A stretch of 64,000 nucleotides of DNA, taken from the NCBI GenBank assembly GCA_039566865.1, contig CM076956.1, positions 9,063,511 through 9,127,510 of the forward strand. The letters run 5' to 3'. This document shows positions 22,001-34,000 of the stretch, in pieces. The notes under the pieces are model-generated. The model was not told where the DNA came from, did no database searches, and saw only the letters and a program-made list of their open reading frames with translations. This DNA is from Aurelia coerulea. Its lineage: Eukaryota; Cnidaria; Scyphozoa; Semaeostomeae; Ulmaridae. How positions within the stretch are numbered: position 1 is the stretch's first letter; each line of letters starts with the position of its first letter. Position numbers and translations under genes: made by a program.

Positions 22001-24242
22001 CTTCATCGAAGAGCACTTCGAAAGTTACTGGGAGAAAGACAGTCCATGACGAGAATTCTGACAACAAAGTTTCACGTTTTCAAAATGATAGAATAAGGAA
22101 AGAAATCGAGGAACAAGAAGCGAGGGCTCGAGAAGCACAGGAACAATATTCTCAAAAGGAAAAATCTACCAAAGACAGCAGGAAATCAATGTCGAAAACA
22201 AGTAGTATTGGAAACGATACAAGGAAGAGTGAGAATTCTCGGAAGATCGAGACAAGAAGAGAAGACACAAATGGGAATCTGATTTTGGATGAGAAGAATG
22301 AAAAATTGCAAAAAGACAAAGATATGCGGCATAGTTTAAAGGTTAGTTTAAATTGATTGAATTGTTTCATTAATGCCTGCTTGCAAATAGTGATTGTGTT
22401 TGTCAGACAATAGATGCTTCTTCAGCCCTGTGGAGGGCACTTCAAATTATATGAGTGAATATATTTGTTTTTTTCTTGATCCGGACCATGATCCAGCACT
22501 TGGTAGTGGCTGACTTTAATTTGGAACTATTCCTGATTCTACTTTTGAACGGTAAAGGGCTACCGGGTGCGCCAAAATAGACAATGCACGTTTGGTAGGC
22601 CACAATAAATCGTACACTGGACCGATTTTGAAGATTTATGACTTAATCGTTGCAGAAAGCCTGAATTAGATACTGGAATTTTTTGCAAATTTTTTCATTT
22701 TCAGTTTTTAGAGCAAGAAGCGAGTTTCCTTAAAATTCTAGTTTTCGAAAACACTGAAAACGATAAAAAAGCATAGATCAAGTTTTTCTAAAGAATCGAC
22801 ATGAATGGACAAAAAGAGAACTTGTTCGTGGTGATTTGCGATTTAGAAATCGACCAATTGTAATCTGGTGTACGAGAGTTCATACTAAACTCCCAAATCC
22901 CTCTGAAAACGTTTTCTCTTTGCTCATTCATGTTGAATCTTTTGAAGTCTGATAGACGTTTTTTGATAATTTTCAATGTTTTCGAAAACGAACATTTTAA
23001 GAAACTTATATATATTATATATATATAGATTTAAAAAGAGAATATTTTTCAACAGCAGGCCGACCAAACCCTCAGATGCAAATGGCTGATTCCATCAAGT
23101 GAACAAAATTCAAGCAGTATTGATGGATATTTAAACGATTTACATCTACAGCTTAAAATATATTTCTTCATTTATTTTCAAAAATTCAGATATCTACTTT
23201 ATTTGATGTTTGGTTATCTTTTAAATTTCAGTCAAAAAAGAAGTTATCGAAAATCGAACAAGAACTTGAAGAAGTGAGGCAACGAGAGGCAGAGTTAGAA
23301 CAAGAAATGAAAAGAAGGGAAGAAGAACGAAATAAATTATTTGAAGATAAGAAGAGAAAAATAGAGTTAGAAGAACAAGAACGAAAGGTTTGAGTTGATT
23401 TATCATTCTGTTGAGTGGAGGAGAGGTCGTTGATGGCGTTGATCTATGATCTGTACGTTTACCATGACATAAGGAAAGTTCTTCTCTACGAGTACCGTAA
23501 ATCCTTGAAAAACCCGAGGGAGGCTTCCGTTCTCAAGATTAGTTATGGGATGGGGGTTTATTCGAGGGGGACTTATTCGAAGGTGGGGGTTAATTGAGGA
23601 TTTACGGTAGAATTGCTTTAAAGAGCATACAACAGCAGACTGCAGCTTTTATTTTTGCAAGAACGGCTGTTAAACATATTCTTTTTTCCCACACATCCAT
23701 GCAGTTAGGCCCAGTTTATTTGCCGTGTCAAATTTAATAGATGCTCTGAAATACTTCTCAGTGTCAATTAAATTCAACATAGAAACCATGTATAAATCAC
23801 GTCCCGTTTTGAATAGATAAAACGGCTGGATTTCACCAACTCTGTCGTATCACGTGGCAGAAAACGACTTGATTTTTAACATCGTATTTCTGTCACGTTT
23901 AATTAATCAATTCTAGGCCATGGTCCGCGGTTTCTACGTGTGATCAGCCATTTTGCTCGTGCATTTTGAAAAATAGCCATTTTTACCATTTTAATTTCAA
24001 TCCTATACCGCAAAAAAACGAGGTTTAAATCAGATTTTTAAACACGGCAGATTCTGCCATTTTTGATACAGTTCGATTCGACACGGCAAGAAAACGATGC
24101 TCATGAAAACGAGGCCTCAGTGGTCGATCTTGTCATTGCTGCTCTGTGGGGAAATAGGCCTTGACATTCATTGGTATCTTTTCCATTGTAGCGCAAAGAG
24201 GAAGAAGAACTTTCAAAGCAAAATGCCGTCATTGAAGAAAGG
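13087..24242 (+). CDS. Large acidic coiled-coil host protein (partial, 5 exons)
   Basis: The exons are 13087-13547, 16090-16372, 18776-22341, 23232-23387 and 24192-24242. Each is bounded by AG/GT, and the phases (1-0, 0-1, 1-0, 0-0, 0-0) join into one frame of about 1505 codons. The first exon begins mid-codon with an NCIFCEG sequence and the last ends before GTAAGG, so both ends of the gene lie elsewhere. The product is Glu/Lys/Ser-rich and mostly disordered, with basic clusters, and ends in long coiled coils (RIRRELEEQEARE-type heptads, then KLSKIEQELEEVRQRE). Short hydrophobic motifs recur: ALELFQKLF, FKAMFEEKK, FRQLFEQGE, KDRLMLFQ. I do not recognise the family. A cytoskeletal or scaffold role is a guess from composition. 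The giant transposon begins 200 bp beyond the last exon. Confidence 0.75.
13631..13808. mobile_element. Foldback repeat in host intron
   Basis: Arms containing TTGGATTGTTTGGCC / GGTTGCCAAACGATCCAAT and an outer CAATTGTTGA / TCAACAATT form a hairpin. An inner copy of GTTGGATCGTTTGGCC / GGCCAAACGATCCAAC doubles the palindrome. Confidence 0.65.
14066..14141. repeat. Short foldback in host intron
   Basis: TGCGGAGGAAAATT pairs with AATTTTCCTCCGCA, with a further CGGAGGAGG/CCCTCCG pairing inside. Confidence 0.6.
15003..15856. mobile_element. Foldback repeat in host intron, 0.85 kb
   Basis: Outer ends TAGTTGGGTCCAGTGATGA and TCATCGCTGGACCCAACCA are inverted with few differences. A second inverted pair lies inside at about 15100-15440 (TTCAAATTTGCC...AAGCACA against its complement). 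No reading frame inside resembles a transposase, so it is likely non-autonomous. Confidence 0.6.
16450..16995. mobile_element. Foldback/MITE after host exon 2
   Basis: Ends ACTTATGACGATGAGTC / GACTCATCGTCATAAGT are inverted. Inner pairs such as AAAAACCTGACCCTAT / ATAGGGTCAGGTTTTT extend the arms. Flanking GGAAGAATCT occurs on both sides a few bases out. Its short open frames are not supported as genes. Confidence 0.65.
18176..18226. repeat. Two-copy direct repeat
   Basis: A unit of about 24 bp (GCTAACAG.AATTCGGTCATC) occurs twice in tandem in the host intron. Confidence 0.75.
18776..22341 (+). CDS. Giant internal exon of the host coiled-coil gene
   Basis: This 3566-nt exon encodes about 1188 residues without interruption. 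It is entered in phase 1 after AACAG and left in phase 0 at AAAG|GTTAGT. The first ATG in the frame is not near the start, which fits an internal exon. The many open frames on the opposite strand here only reflect its purine-rich composition. Two related repeats near the end, DRIRRELEEQEARENE (about 21841) and DRIRKEIEEQEARARE (about 22087), begin the coiled-coil part that continues in the next two exons. Confidence 0.85.
22729..23001. mobile_element. Foldback repeat in host intron
   Basis: Ends CTTAAAATTCTAGTTTTCG and CGAAAACGAACATTTTAAG are inverted, with GTTTTCGAAAAC in both arms. A second pairing inside uses GACATGAATGGACAAA / GCTCATTCATGTTG. Confidence 0.65.
23493..23609. mobile_element. 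Small MITE in host intron
   Basis: Inverted ends TACCGTAAATCCTTGA / TTGAGGATTTACGGTA enclose a G-rich core with repeated TTATTCGA. Confidence 0.6.
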
Positions 24243-24442
24243 GTAAGGACTTATATACCGCCTATATATTAATGCTCGAATTGCCACAATCATGGATTTT
24301 GTAGCTTTGATAATCATTGTTATTTCTAAGGGATTTATTCCAAAAACTCAATGAAATGTTTCAGAGGTCAGTTTGTGATCCCTGTGAGAAACTACCATAT
24401 GGATCCGCTCAAATGTAAACGAAAAATGTTATGATAGTCCTC

Positions 24443-24965
24443 ATAGACCAGGCGACAAAGGGGGGTATCGTCAAAGTTGGAGGAACTTTGCCAGACAAGG
24501 TGGATTTGGTCAATTTCGGGGCGCTGATTCCGAATATGGTTGTTATACCAAAGGGTGTGGCGGCGTTTAGCCTCTATTTCAGTTTTAAACCTCGTTTTCG
24601 ACGAAAATCGTAAAACCTCTTTTTGAGCTAAATTATGTATGTTTGATGGTTAAAGTTGATGTTACTAAAGCAAATGAGGAGCGCTGAGTTCAAATTAATC
24701 AATTTCAGACACAAAAAGCAGACTTTTGCTTCACATTCATACCAAGCCTCACTTTGAAATTAGGCCAATGATATATAAAGAGTCTATAAAACACGAAATC
24801 TCATCATTGCATTCGATTGATACTTTCACTGTCAACTATTCTCTGCATGATGCAACATCGAACCACTTCTTGGTGTAAGTCAATGAACTTTTATTTATTT
24901 ACAACGATCTTCTGCAAAAGTATGTAAAACATTAAAAAACAATACTTACAACTAACAAACTAAGC
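24443..24965 (+). repeat. Left terminal inverted repeat of the giant transposon
   Basis: It starts ATAGACCAGGCGACAAAGG and ends ACTAACAAACTAAGC. It matches the reverse complement of 63335-63860 throughout. Outside the first base the two sides diverge at once. Confidence 0.93.
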
Positions 24966-25454
24966 AAAATTTCAGGGTATATTTCTATGTATTTATAAAT
25001 CAAAATTTTCCAGTTGTAGGTTTTGAGTCTACGTCTCTGTCGTGTTGAATTAAGATATCCTTTATATCTGCTAGGTAAGGCTCCGTTTTCCAATCTGGCT
25101 CTAAATTTCCTGCACGCCCATACTAACTCAGGCTTTCAAGGTTGACCGTTGATGACTAATCCATTTTGTAAAAAAAATCAACCAAATTGGCTCTCTTTAT
25201 TTGGGTTTCTAAAGTGCGATCACAAGACGGTACCACTTAGATATCTGCAAGTCAGCTCTCTCTTCGAAACCTCTTCCAAATTAGCCATCTTTTTGCTTGA
25301 TAAACATTATTTACCCTTCCTTTTCAAGGCACAATGTATTATTTCGCGCATTCTTTCGATAATTCTTTGGTATAATCATAATAAACGGAGACAAGTTTCG
25401 TTGATCACACATTTCATTTCGTTTTTAATTATGTATGCAGGATTGTACGTTCGG

Positions 25455-25612
25455 CAGGCCCGTAGGAAGCGGGGGGGTAGGGGGGGCTCAAGCCCCCCCC
25501 AATAATTTTTTAAAACAATGGTGCTACGTCACATGACGTAATCAGATGTATTGTTCTCTATTGTTTTAAGAACAATTGCCCCCCCAATCCGAAGCTTCTT
25601 CCTACGGCCCTG
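25455..25612. mobile_element. hAT-type MITE, copy 1 (8-bp target duplication)
   Basis: Ends CAGGCCCGTAGGAAGC and GCTTCTTCCTACGGCCCTG are inverted. A perfect 8-bp direct repeat ACGTTCGG flanks it (25447-25454, 25613-25620). A relative lies at 44631-44781. Confidence 0.85.
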
Positions 25613-26273
25613 ACGTTCGGTTATAAACGACTGCTAAGTTCCCTGCTCAAAAACCTATACTATGTACAATATGTCTGTGCAGGAGGGTGTTGAAAAAAAC
25701 CCACGTTAAGTCGCAATTCTTTTGAAAATGATCATATTTGAAATAAGTTAACACATATCATATAAAAGCACGATTTATTTTCGTGGCCACGGGGTATGCA
25801 CAGCCCTTTGCTCCCGGGGTATCGTTTCAGCAGCATTTTTGAATGTATTGTAGCTTTTTATTGGAATATGAAAAAGATAATCTTCTCTACGATGATATAT
25901 ATCTTGGGAACATTTGAAATATTTCTCATTGAATTGTTGTTTCAGTGATGTGAGGGTATTTTAGATGCAGGCCAATGCAAGGCCATTTCGGCGAAAACGC
26001 ATCATTTCCTGACCATATTTCAAAATCGTAGATAAATCTATCTTATGGGAGTAAATTTGTCTGTAACCTAGCTAATGGCATCACCTCAAGTGCCCCTGGG
26101 CCTAATCTGCTTCAATAAGATATTTTAACCTTTTGCCATTAATAAGGTCTTTATTTTTAACTTACAGTATCTAAAAAATATCATACTTACTAACATATCA
26201 ATTGAATGATTAATAAATCCAGTACAATGTATATCTAAACTGCATATCATTGGAAAAAATAAGATAGCATATA

Positions 26274-26868
26274 CAGGGTGTCCCAAAAACATTGTGCCCC
26301 GTTTGTCTGAAGATTGCGACAAAACGGCAAAAGATTCTCGCCAAACTTTTGCATGATGGTGCTCTTCAGATGTTCAATTAAAGTTTGCCACCATCCCCGT
26401 AAAAATCCGTTGAAAAATGATGAAGCTACGACCTTCAGAAGACCAAATTTGCCTGACGACTGAAACCAGCAGTCGGCCATTTTGCCTTACTATTTTGCAG
26501 TGATAAGTATCTTCACCTGAGGTGAGAAATAATTTCTGTGAGGTCAGAAATAGTAGAACTCTCCGAGGATTATCAGAATTTTCACGAGAGCTATGATATT
26601 GGAGGCTGCTGTTTCATTTTCATTCCATAAAGCTATTTATCGCTCTAAAATAGTAAGACAAATTGGCCGACCGCTGGTTTCAGTGATAGGGCAAATTTGG
26701 TCTTCTGAAGGTCATAGCTTCGTCATTTTTCAACGGATTTTTGCGGGGATGGTGGCAAACTTTAATTGAACATCTGAAGAGCACCATCATGCAAAAGTTT
26801 GGCGAGAATCTTTTGGCATTTTGTCGCAATCTTCAGACAAACGGGGCACAATTTTTTGGGACACCCTG
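26274..26868. mobile_element. Mariner-like foldback MITE (TA target)
   Basis: Arms of about 200 bp start CAGGGTGTCCCAAAAA and end TTTTTTGGGACACCCTG, flanked by TA on both sides. Open frames in the arms are read-through of the repeat, not genes. Confidence 0.85.
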
Positions 26869-27231
26869 TATTTTAAGACGGCGTACATTATATCCATTCA
26901 ATTCTAATTGTTTCTTTTTAAAATTTGCAATGATAATTCGGTTGCGTTTCTCTCGAAGCACCCTGTATAATTTAACCTGAACTCTAAACATATATTTTAG
27001 CATAAATAGCATAGATTAACTGAATGCCAACTGGAGGTAAGAGAAGTTAATGTGTATAGCTTTGCCCTTGCCAAAGAAAGAACAGACATAGTCATTGCCT
27101 GTCACTGCAGACAATCTAATGCTTTCACATTTTTGGACGGATGAATGCTGCATTGAGTTCATGTCTAGAATCCCTATTACAGAAGCAGGGGCACGTATCA
27201 GTGTACTTTTATGATCTATACTTGTTATTAA

Positions 27232-27534
27232 AGAGAATCAACGGATATAAAAGCCCCGCGCGAATGGGGTCTGAGTAGTCTATAAATAAATAGCCAATCA
27301 GATAGCGCGTAGGCAGACTGACACTGCGTCAGTCACACAATCATGTGATCGCTTCATGTGATCAGTTTCTATTGGTAGCAACACAGGGATACCAACAGCG
27401 CGAAGGTGAAGACGCACCCGTCCAACTGGGAAAATTCATATGATCACTTTCTGGATGTAGATAGAGTGCATGCGTTATTGAATTGGATTGCAAGTCGTTT
27501 TTAAATCGGCTGCCCTTGTATCCGTTGATTCTCT
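27232..27534. mobile_element. MITE with TTAA target duplication
   Basis: Ends AGAGAATCAACGGATA / TATCCGTTGATTCTCT are flanked by TTAA at 27228-27231 and 27535-27538. The end sequence differs from the TTAA MITE at 12551. Confidence 0.8.
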
Positions 27535-27853
27535 TTAAAGTGTAGAAATATTCGATGGTAAGGTCTATATCCTAGATCTACCCACAGAAGTACGGAGTAC
27601 CGATGTGAAAGGGTGTATTTTTTCAACAGTTTACAAAAATGGTCCTTGAAACTATCCTATATAGCTTATATGTATATTCAGAATTCAGACTGCTCAATAA
27701 GCACTGCTGAGAAAAAACGCAAAGGACAAGGGAGCGTTACACCTTGAATTCATCAAATGTTAAAGTTCCAAGTGACTCCAGTGAGCAAAGGTGAGCTTGA
27801 ATAACGGAGTAGAAGGGCGAGAGACCATTTTATTTGACAATGCTAACATATAT

Positions 27854-28010
27854 CACCCGTACCGCCTCTAATCCATCCATTATAAGGAGAGTAATCATGT
27901 GATTAATCACCCTTGTAAGGGAAACAGTCTACGTACTGAGAGTACTCAAAACTGTCAAATTCCCCAGTATTGATTAATCTTACATTGAAAGGACCTTCAT
28001 ATTGTACAGA
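27854..28010 (+). promoter_or_regulatory. Duplicated promoter/5' leader of the transposase gene
   Basis: This 157-bp block lies 33 bp upstream of the transposase ATG and recurs inverted, with about three or four differences, upstream of the homeodomain gene (62918-63074). It contains CTAATCC, GTAATCATGTGATTAATCAC (with the palindrome TGATTAATCA) and TTGATTAATCTT, all resembling homeodomain sites. That it acts as a promoter is inferred from position. Confidence 0.7.
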
Positions 28011-28043
28011 CATTCCGCATGGACTACATTTTGGGGAATTGTA

Positions 28044-31000
28044 ATGGCGACCGCACAAAAAGCAAGGCGCCGTATCAAGACCGTAAAAGACAACATTACT
28101 TTGTATTCCCTTGGAAGCAGAAAGACGAACAAAATTCCAAGGAGGAATGTACCTAACATCGCAGACATCACAGGTAGCAATAAGGCAAGGCAACATTGCA
28201 GAGAACCTGAGTATGGCAACAGACAAGTCCAAGAAATGCAAATGGATCTTGAAGCGGATGATGGGTAGGCCTGTTTGTTAGGCATCTTATTAGAGGCAAC
28301 AAATCTTTCAGAATACAAGCTAGATCGTTTTATCAGTAACCAGTATCTTGCAGTTATCGCTGTTACTTTTATGTTCTTTCCAAAGTTAGCTGTTAACTAT
28401 TAAATCCATGAGGGCTAAATATTTAAAGCATTCCCTGTGGTGTGGCTGTGGGGGCTGTGGGTTTTGGTTGGTTAGGCCCTGCTGGGATGTTGCTAAAAAT
28501 AAAATGGGATTTAGGTAGTTTTACCTGGATTTGTTTTCTTTATAAGCTATGCAAAAGAGCATCTGAGCTGATTGACATGTTTGTTAAGTTGCCTTTTCTT
28601 TGCAAAATCAATCATTCCTCATAAATAGGAGCCTAAACCCCACCAGGATTTCATGAAAGCACATTTTATCAATACTACTGTACTCTTGAGACAGCTAAGG
28701 AAACAAGCTCAGTTTGATCCTTGATTAAATCATACTATAGTATTAAGTATACTATGACAATATATATAAATTTTAATGCATTTTAGGCCAGATGCCTTTT
28801 CATGATTGTTCACATCACACCAAGAAATTGTGTATAGTTAAAAATATATCTTTGCAAAAGATCTATTCATCAGATGTCATCAGTCTGGAAAGAATAAGAA
28901 AGGGAAATAGAGAGAGAGAGGGACAGAGAGAAAGGGACACAATATTTCATACAAGGGAGCATCTTTTTGTATCAACAATATTGGTGGGGCTTAGTTTCAA
29001 TTGATAGTGCCTTGTGGTCTAATTTGAATGCTAGACGATTACGCTAAAGATGGTGGTGAGGAACTTTCTACCAAGATGAATTGCGTTCTTTAATTGAATT
29101 CCTATAGAATCATTGAAAGATTCATAATTCAAACGCAATGAATCTTGGTAAATGGTCCTTGCCATCATCTTTTGCATAATAGACCTTTTAGCAATTCTGA
29201 AAAGAATCAGAATCGAACGATATTTTGCTATATTTTGTAGAATTTTGAATATGCACGATCTAGTGATAGAAGCTCTAACACCACTCGATCGAACCTAACG
29301 TATAAAAATGTATAGAATTTACATTCTGGCTCTTTTGTAGAATAGCTAAAAGGTCTATTGTCTATTGGGGACTCAAGAGAAACAACAGTTCCCAAAACAT
29401 GATTTGTCTACTTTTGAAAGAGTTGAGAGATCACACATCTACAGCTGATTTTTAAAAGTGTTCCAGTGGTCAGATATCCTCAGGGAATGAAAACTTTCCC
29501 TGCAGTTTTCATGTAATCTTTGTACGTATAACATAGTTTTCAATCTATAAAGATCAAAGTATGTGTTTAGTTCTTCGTTTAAAAGTCATTTTGCTTGATT
29601 TTCCTCTTTTAAAATTCCACTAAACTAGATATATCAATTACATCGTAACATTCATAATACAAATAAAGTACAAATGTAAATTTAAACCAGTTACAAACAA
29701 TAGTTTAATGTAGGTTTATTGAGCAGATGACACCCCCTCATTTTATGTCTTCAGTTTGAGTCTATATTCCCATTATATACTTTACTGTAGATCAGTAAGA
29801 AGATATTTTTTGGCACAGATTCAAAAGCCATAGCTTTTAATTTAGATCAGTTCTATTTACTATCCTGAATTAAAATATTTGAAAATAATGGGGAAAAGGT
29901 GTGGCCAATAATCCTACAATCATTAAAAAAAGGCTGTTTTAACTGTTAATATGGAAATATAATGAGGAATTTTTAGCAGGTTTATCATTAAGTAAAATAT
30001 ACTAATTGACATCTGCTCCCTTTTCCCTCCCCATTTTCCTTACTGGTCTTCCAATGATGCCTTTGCTATTACAAAATCTGCTCCAAGTTTATTTCTTATA
30101 TATTCAATGTGAGTAGAGGGTGTCACATTGTGGCTTATAGAAGGTATGGTAACACTGTGTTTTCCATACAATCAATTATACCAGAGATCGATTTGGAGCC
30201 TCTAATGAATGGAATTAATGTTAAAGTAAATATCAAATTCTGTTAGGAGTGATGGTACAGATAGCGAAAGGTCTTCATATTACAAGAAAAAGGAAAAGCT
30301 GTTGGAGCACTGGGATGCTGTTAGAGACAAAATAGTAAAAGGCCACGTTGAAGCAAGTTGTTTGCCCAGTGATGAAGAATGTCAGTTGTGCTTTTCAAAA
30401 GATGCTGTTGTTAGATGCTTGGACTGTCCATATGGTCAATATTATTGCCATGATTGTGCCATAACATTTCATTCAAAACGAAACAGCTTCCATTTTATGG
30501 AAGAATGGAAGGTAAATATTGGGGCCCATGCAAACAATTCCACATCAAATGATTTGAGTTTTACCTAGATTTGACTGATCTCCTTACGTCATTTTGCATG
30601 ATTATTAAATTTGATATGCTGTAGATGCTTCTTAATGCTTAAATACGGGAATTTATCCTTTTGGAAATACATTTCTGATATTTGAAATGCCATGTACAGT
30701 ACATACACAGTACATGATGATCAGGAAGTTGTCTGAGTTAACGAATTCAAGCAACAATTTCAGCCATCCTCACAGTTCTGCAACTTACAATTATTTTGAT
30801 AAAATTTTTAACAGAGAGGGAGATTTGATTTCGGCTTCATTGGTAAAAATACAATTCCCATCCTGAGATGTACTGTATATTAGGTATGATATTGAGGTTT
30901 CAATAGAATAGAATATAATGTTTCACACATTTTTTGCAATAGATTGATTAATCTGTTTTAGATAAAAACCGAAGTCCAAAAATAGAGTTTTAAGTACTGT

Positions 31001-34000
31001 GACCTAAATCAAATGCATGTACAGTACAGGCAATTTGCACTTTAACATGACAAGAAGTCTCGAGAATATGTTTAAGACTTCCGGGAAGTTTTCAAATTTT
31101 GATAATGAAGTCTTGAGTCATGTGAAAGCCATACATTTTTAAACAAGAATTCTTGAGAAACTACAGCATGAACTCCTAAAATTTCTTGAGAACTATTCGT
31201 CTTCTATGACCAGAGCTACTGTAAATTTTGTCAGTTACTACAACAGTACAGTATACTTAATCAGCCTACCTCAGAACATCAAATATTTAGGGATACAGAT
31301 TTGGTGAGAAAACATAGTCTATTGTAATAGACATGACTTAATCTTAACTGATTAACTCAAACACTTACAGTATCTACTATTATTTCTTTAAAGGATGGAG
31401 CATTTGTCCCTTTTGAATTTGTTCCCGTTATTGCATTTCCAAGAAGAACATTCCATGGATTAAACTGCATACAAAGTGTCAGGAGAATATGTGTCATAAC
31501 ACTAAAAGGTACAGTATACTTATTGATGAAATGAATGATATGCCATTATTTGGAGATTTGAGCATATGGAATGGAATGGTAAAGTATGGATGCTTATATA
31601 AACAAGGCAGGAGAAGGCGCTACAGTATATTTTCAAAGACTTTAGAATCTTAGGATTCTGCAAGATATTACCCTCATTCAGAAGTTTGCGGCAAGGAATA
31701 AGGGAATACCTCCTTGACATTTTAGACATGATATTGGAAGATTTTGTTTTTGCTTTGATGTCCACTGGTACATTGTACACAACAAATAGACTGAGAAAAA
31801 ATGGTATGCAGACAACACTCCTTCAAGTGATGACAATTGATCTATTTTGCAAGAAATTATACCATAGGTAAAATTCTCAAAAGGAATAATCTCTCTTTTG
31901 CCCAAAAGCAATGTAATGTTTTGGTAAGTAATCTTGAAACCAATAAACAACATTTCACTTTTCATTTCTTTGGGTTCAAGTGTCATAAACTGAAATTCTT
32001 TCTTGCTAACCGCTCGCCACACTCAAAGTTATGGAACGGAATTATGTTCTATCATGGCTCTATTAAGAGTGTATGCAGCATTGAAGTCAGTCTTGATAGA
32101 ATAATCTGCACTAATACCATTGCCTGTTTTACAGGTGTTGAAAGGCAATGTGATGTGTGTTTTTGCACTTGTACTGATGATGCAGTTGTTCTGATGAAGC
32201 ATGGGCTTTGGCCAGTATCTCCCAAAGCACCAAAAGCTGCAATCGAAGAAGAGCTGATGGAGTTGCTTGAGTGTTTGTTGTTAGAATCACATATCTCCTT
32301 GAACAGCTTTTACAATGCTCTTAAATGGAAATCAGTGATCAACATGAAGCTAACATTTGTAAGTTTAAATGTACACTTTTCCTGTACCATGTACCATGAA
32401 AAATTCTGTGACTAACCAAATATATGGTGCAGAAGTGTTGCAGAAGTGAATATGTAAATTGGAGAGATGAATAACTAAACTGGGTTGAAAATAATGGTAC
32501 TTCCACATTCATACTCACAGCACAGGCCTTGGACATACCAGCATGGCAAAAATCATCAAGAATTTTTGAAATTTTTTAATTCTTCAAATTCTGAGAATCC
32601 TAAAGTCTGGTGAAAATATAAATCTTTTAAGCAGGACTTCCCAAGAAACTCTAAAGATGCTAAGCTGGGGAAAATATGGCACAGCCTGTACTGTACTGTA
32701 CTGCACAGAAGAGTTAATCTCAAAACACAATATACTTGTTTGCAATATTTTGCTCAAAGGGAGGTTTCAAGCTACGTATTCCTCCTATCCTTGAAAAAAT
32801 GCCAAATTGTTATATTGAGGACAGATTAATGAAACATATTATTCATTGATTGGGTTTATATCAACCAATTGTGCCTTTCAAATCTCAGTTGACATGAAAT
32901 GAAAATGAAAATGAAATCTTGGATCACACACCGCCTTCTTCGTCCAAGATGAGAGAAATGAAATGGCTTTGTAGTAACGCACAGAAAGGAATTGGTTACC
33001 AAAAGGGGTATGCTCCATTTGATGGACTATAAGTGTTTTTACTTCACATAACCAATTATGAGAATTGTTGCATCACACCCATGTTGCTTGATTACATGTA
33101 TTTAAATGTGATGTCTGCAAATCAAATATGCCCATTGAGTTAAGGTAGGCTGGCAGAGAGCTATTCAGTTAGTATCAGACAGCAGTCATAGAGTTTGTTT
33201 TCTGTTAACAACCAAATAAATATGACTGAAAGTGATGATTGCCTTTCACATACTTTGACCTGTGAAGCTATGTTTGTTTTAATTCAAAATGTTTTTTTGT
33301 GTTTCCTGATAAGGCAAAATATTCCTTTTCTGTGACAGATAAGAGATCTTTATGGCTCTCTATTGGCAAATGACACTTTTGAACAGTTCAGGTATGCATA
33401 GCTGAAATACCATATTGAAACATTGATATTGAAATTATATTATTTATCTTCTTTATATTCTTTCAATTATGAAAGCCATGAAAGTGATAAACCTTTCAAA
33501 AAGTTGTGCTGTATGCTCGTCTTTGGGCTGGTACCAGCCCATTGTCCTGATTGCCAGACTACTTGCCTAACTACTGTATAAAGATATCCCTTTGCAGGTG
33601 TTTTGCTCATTGGAATGTTTAATGTTATTGAGGTTTTTTCTAGGCTTCATGTTGAGACAAATGAATGCTTCTTCAATAATGCTAAACTACAAATTGTCAG
33701 TATCAAATTCTCTTATAGATTTTTCAAATTCAAGATGAGGCATCTGAGAACAATTTCTCCTGACATCAATGATGGTACAATCTGTCCAGCATGCCCTAAG
33801 GTACAGCAATTTAATGTGCTTTGTGATATAGCATAACATCAAGAATTAAGTTGATTTTGGCTTCAACAATAGATATCTGTATCCATGGATAAATTGACAT
33901 ATTTTATCAGGTAACATACACTTGATCTGCATTAGCATACAATTCCTGAACCTTTCTAAGATATTGTTCATGTTGCAAATTCATGTCGTCATACAGGATC

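Larger units (their letters stand above)
24966..27853. other. Left subterminal region, MITE-rich
   Basis: At the right end only 260 bp separate the terminal repeat from the duplicated promoter; here the gap is 2.9 kb. Three MITEs (25455-25612, 26274-26868, 27232-27534) account for about 1.06 kb of it. I see no gene in the remainder. Confidence 0.7.

Noticed and set aside
26125..26980. Short frames near 26.3 and 26.8 kb with similar proteins on opposite strands
   Set aside because: They are the two inverted arms of one TA-flanked MITE.
27903..28318. Minus-strand frames over the transposase first exon
   Set aside because: They are antisense to the promoter repeat and exon 1, whose frame joins the KDZ exons in phase.
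33644..33718. Longer version of transposase exon 6
   Set aside because: It fits in phase but adds 25 residues that interrupt the usual KDZ spacing; kept as an alternative only.
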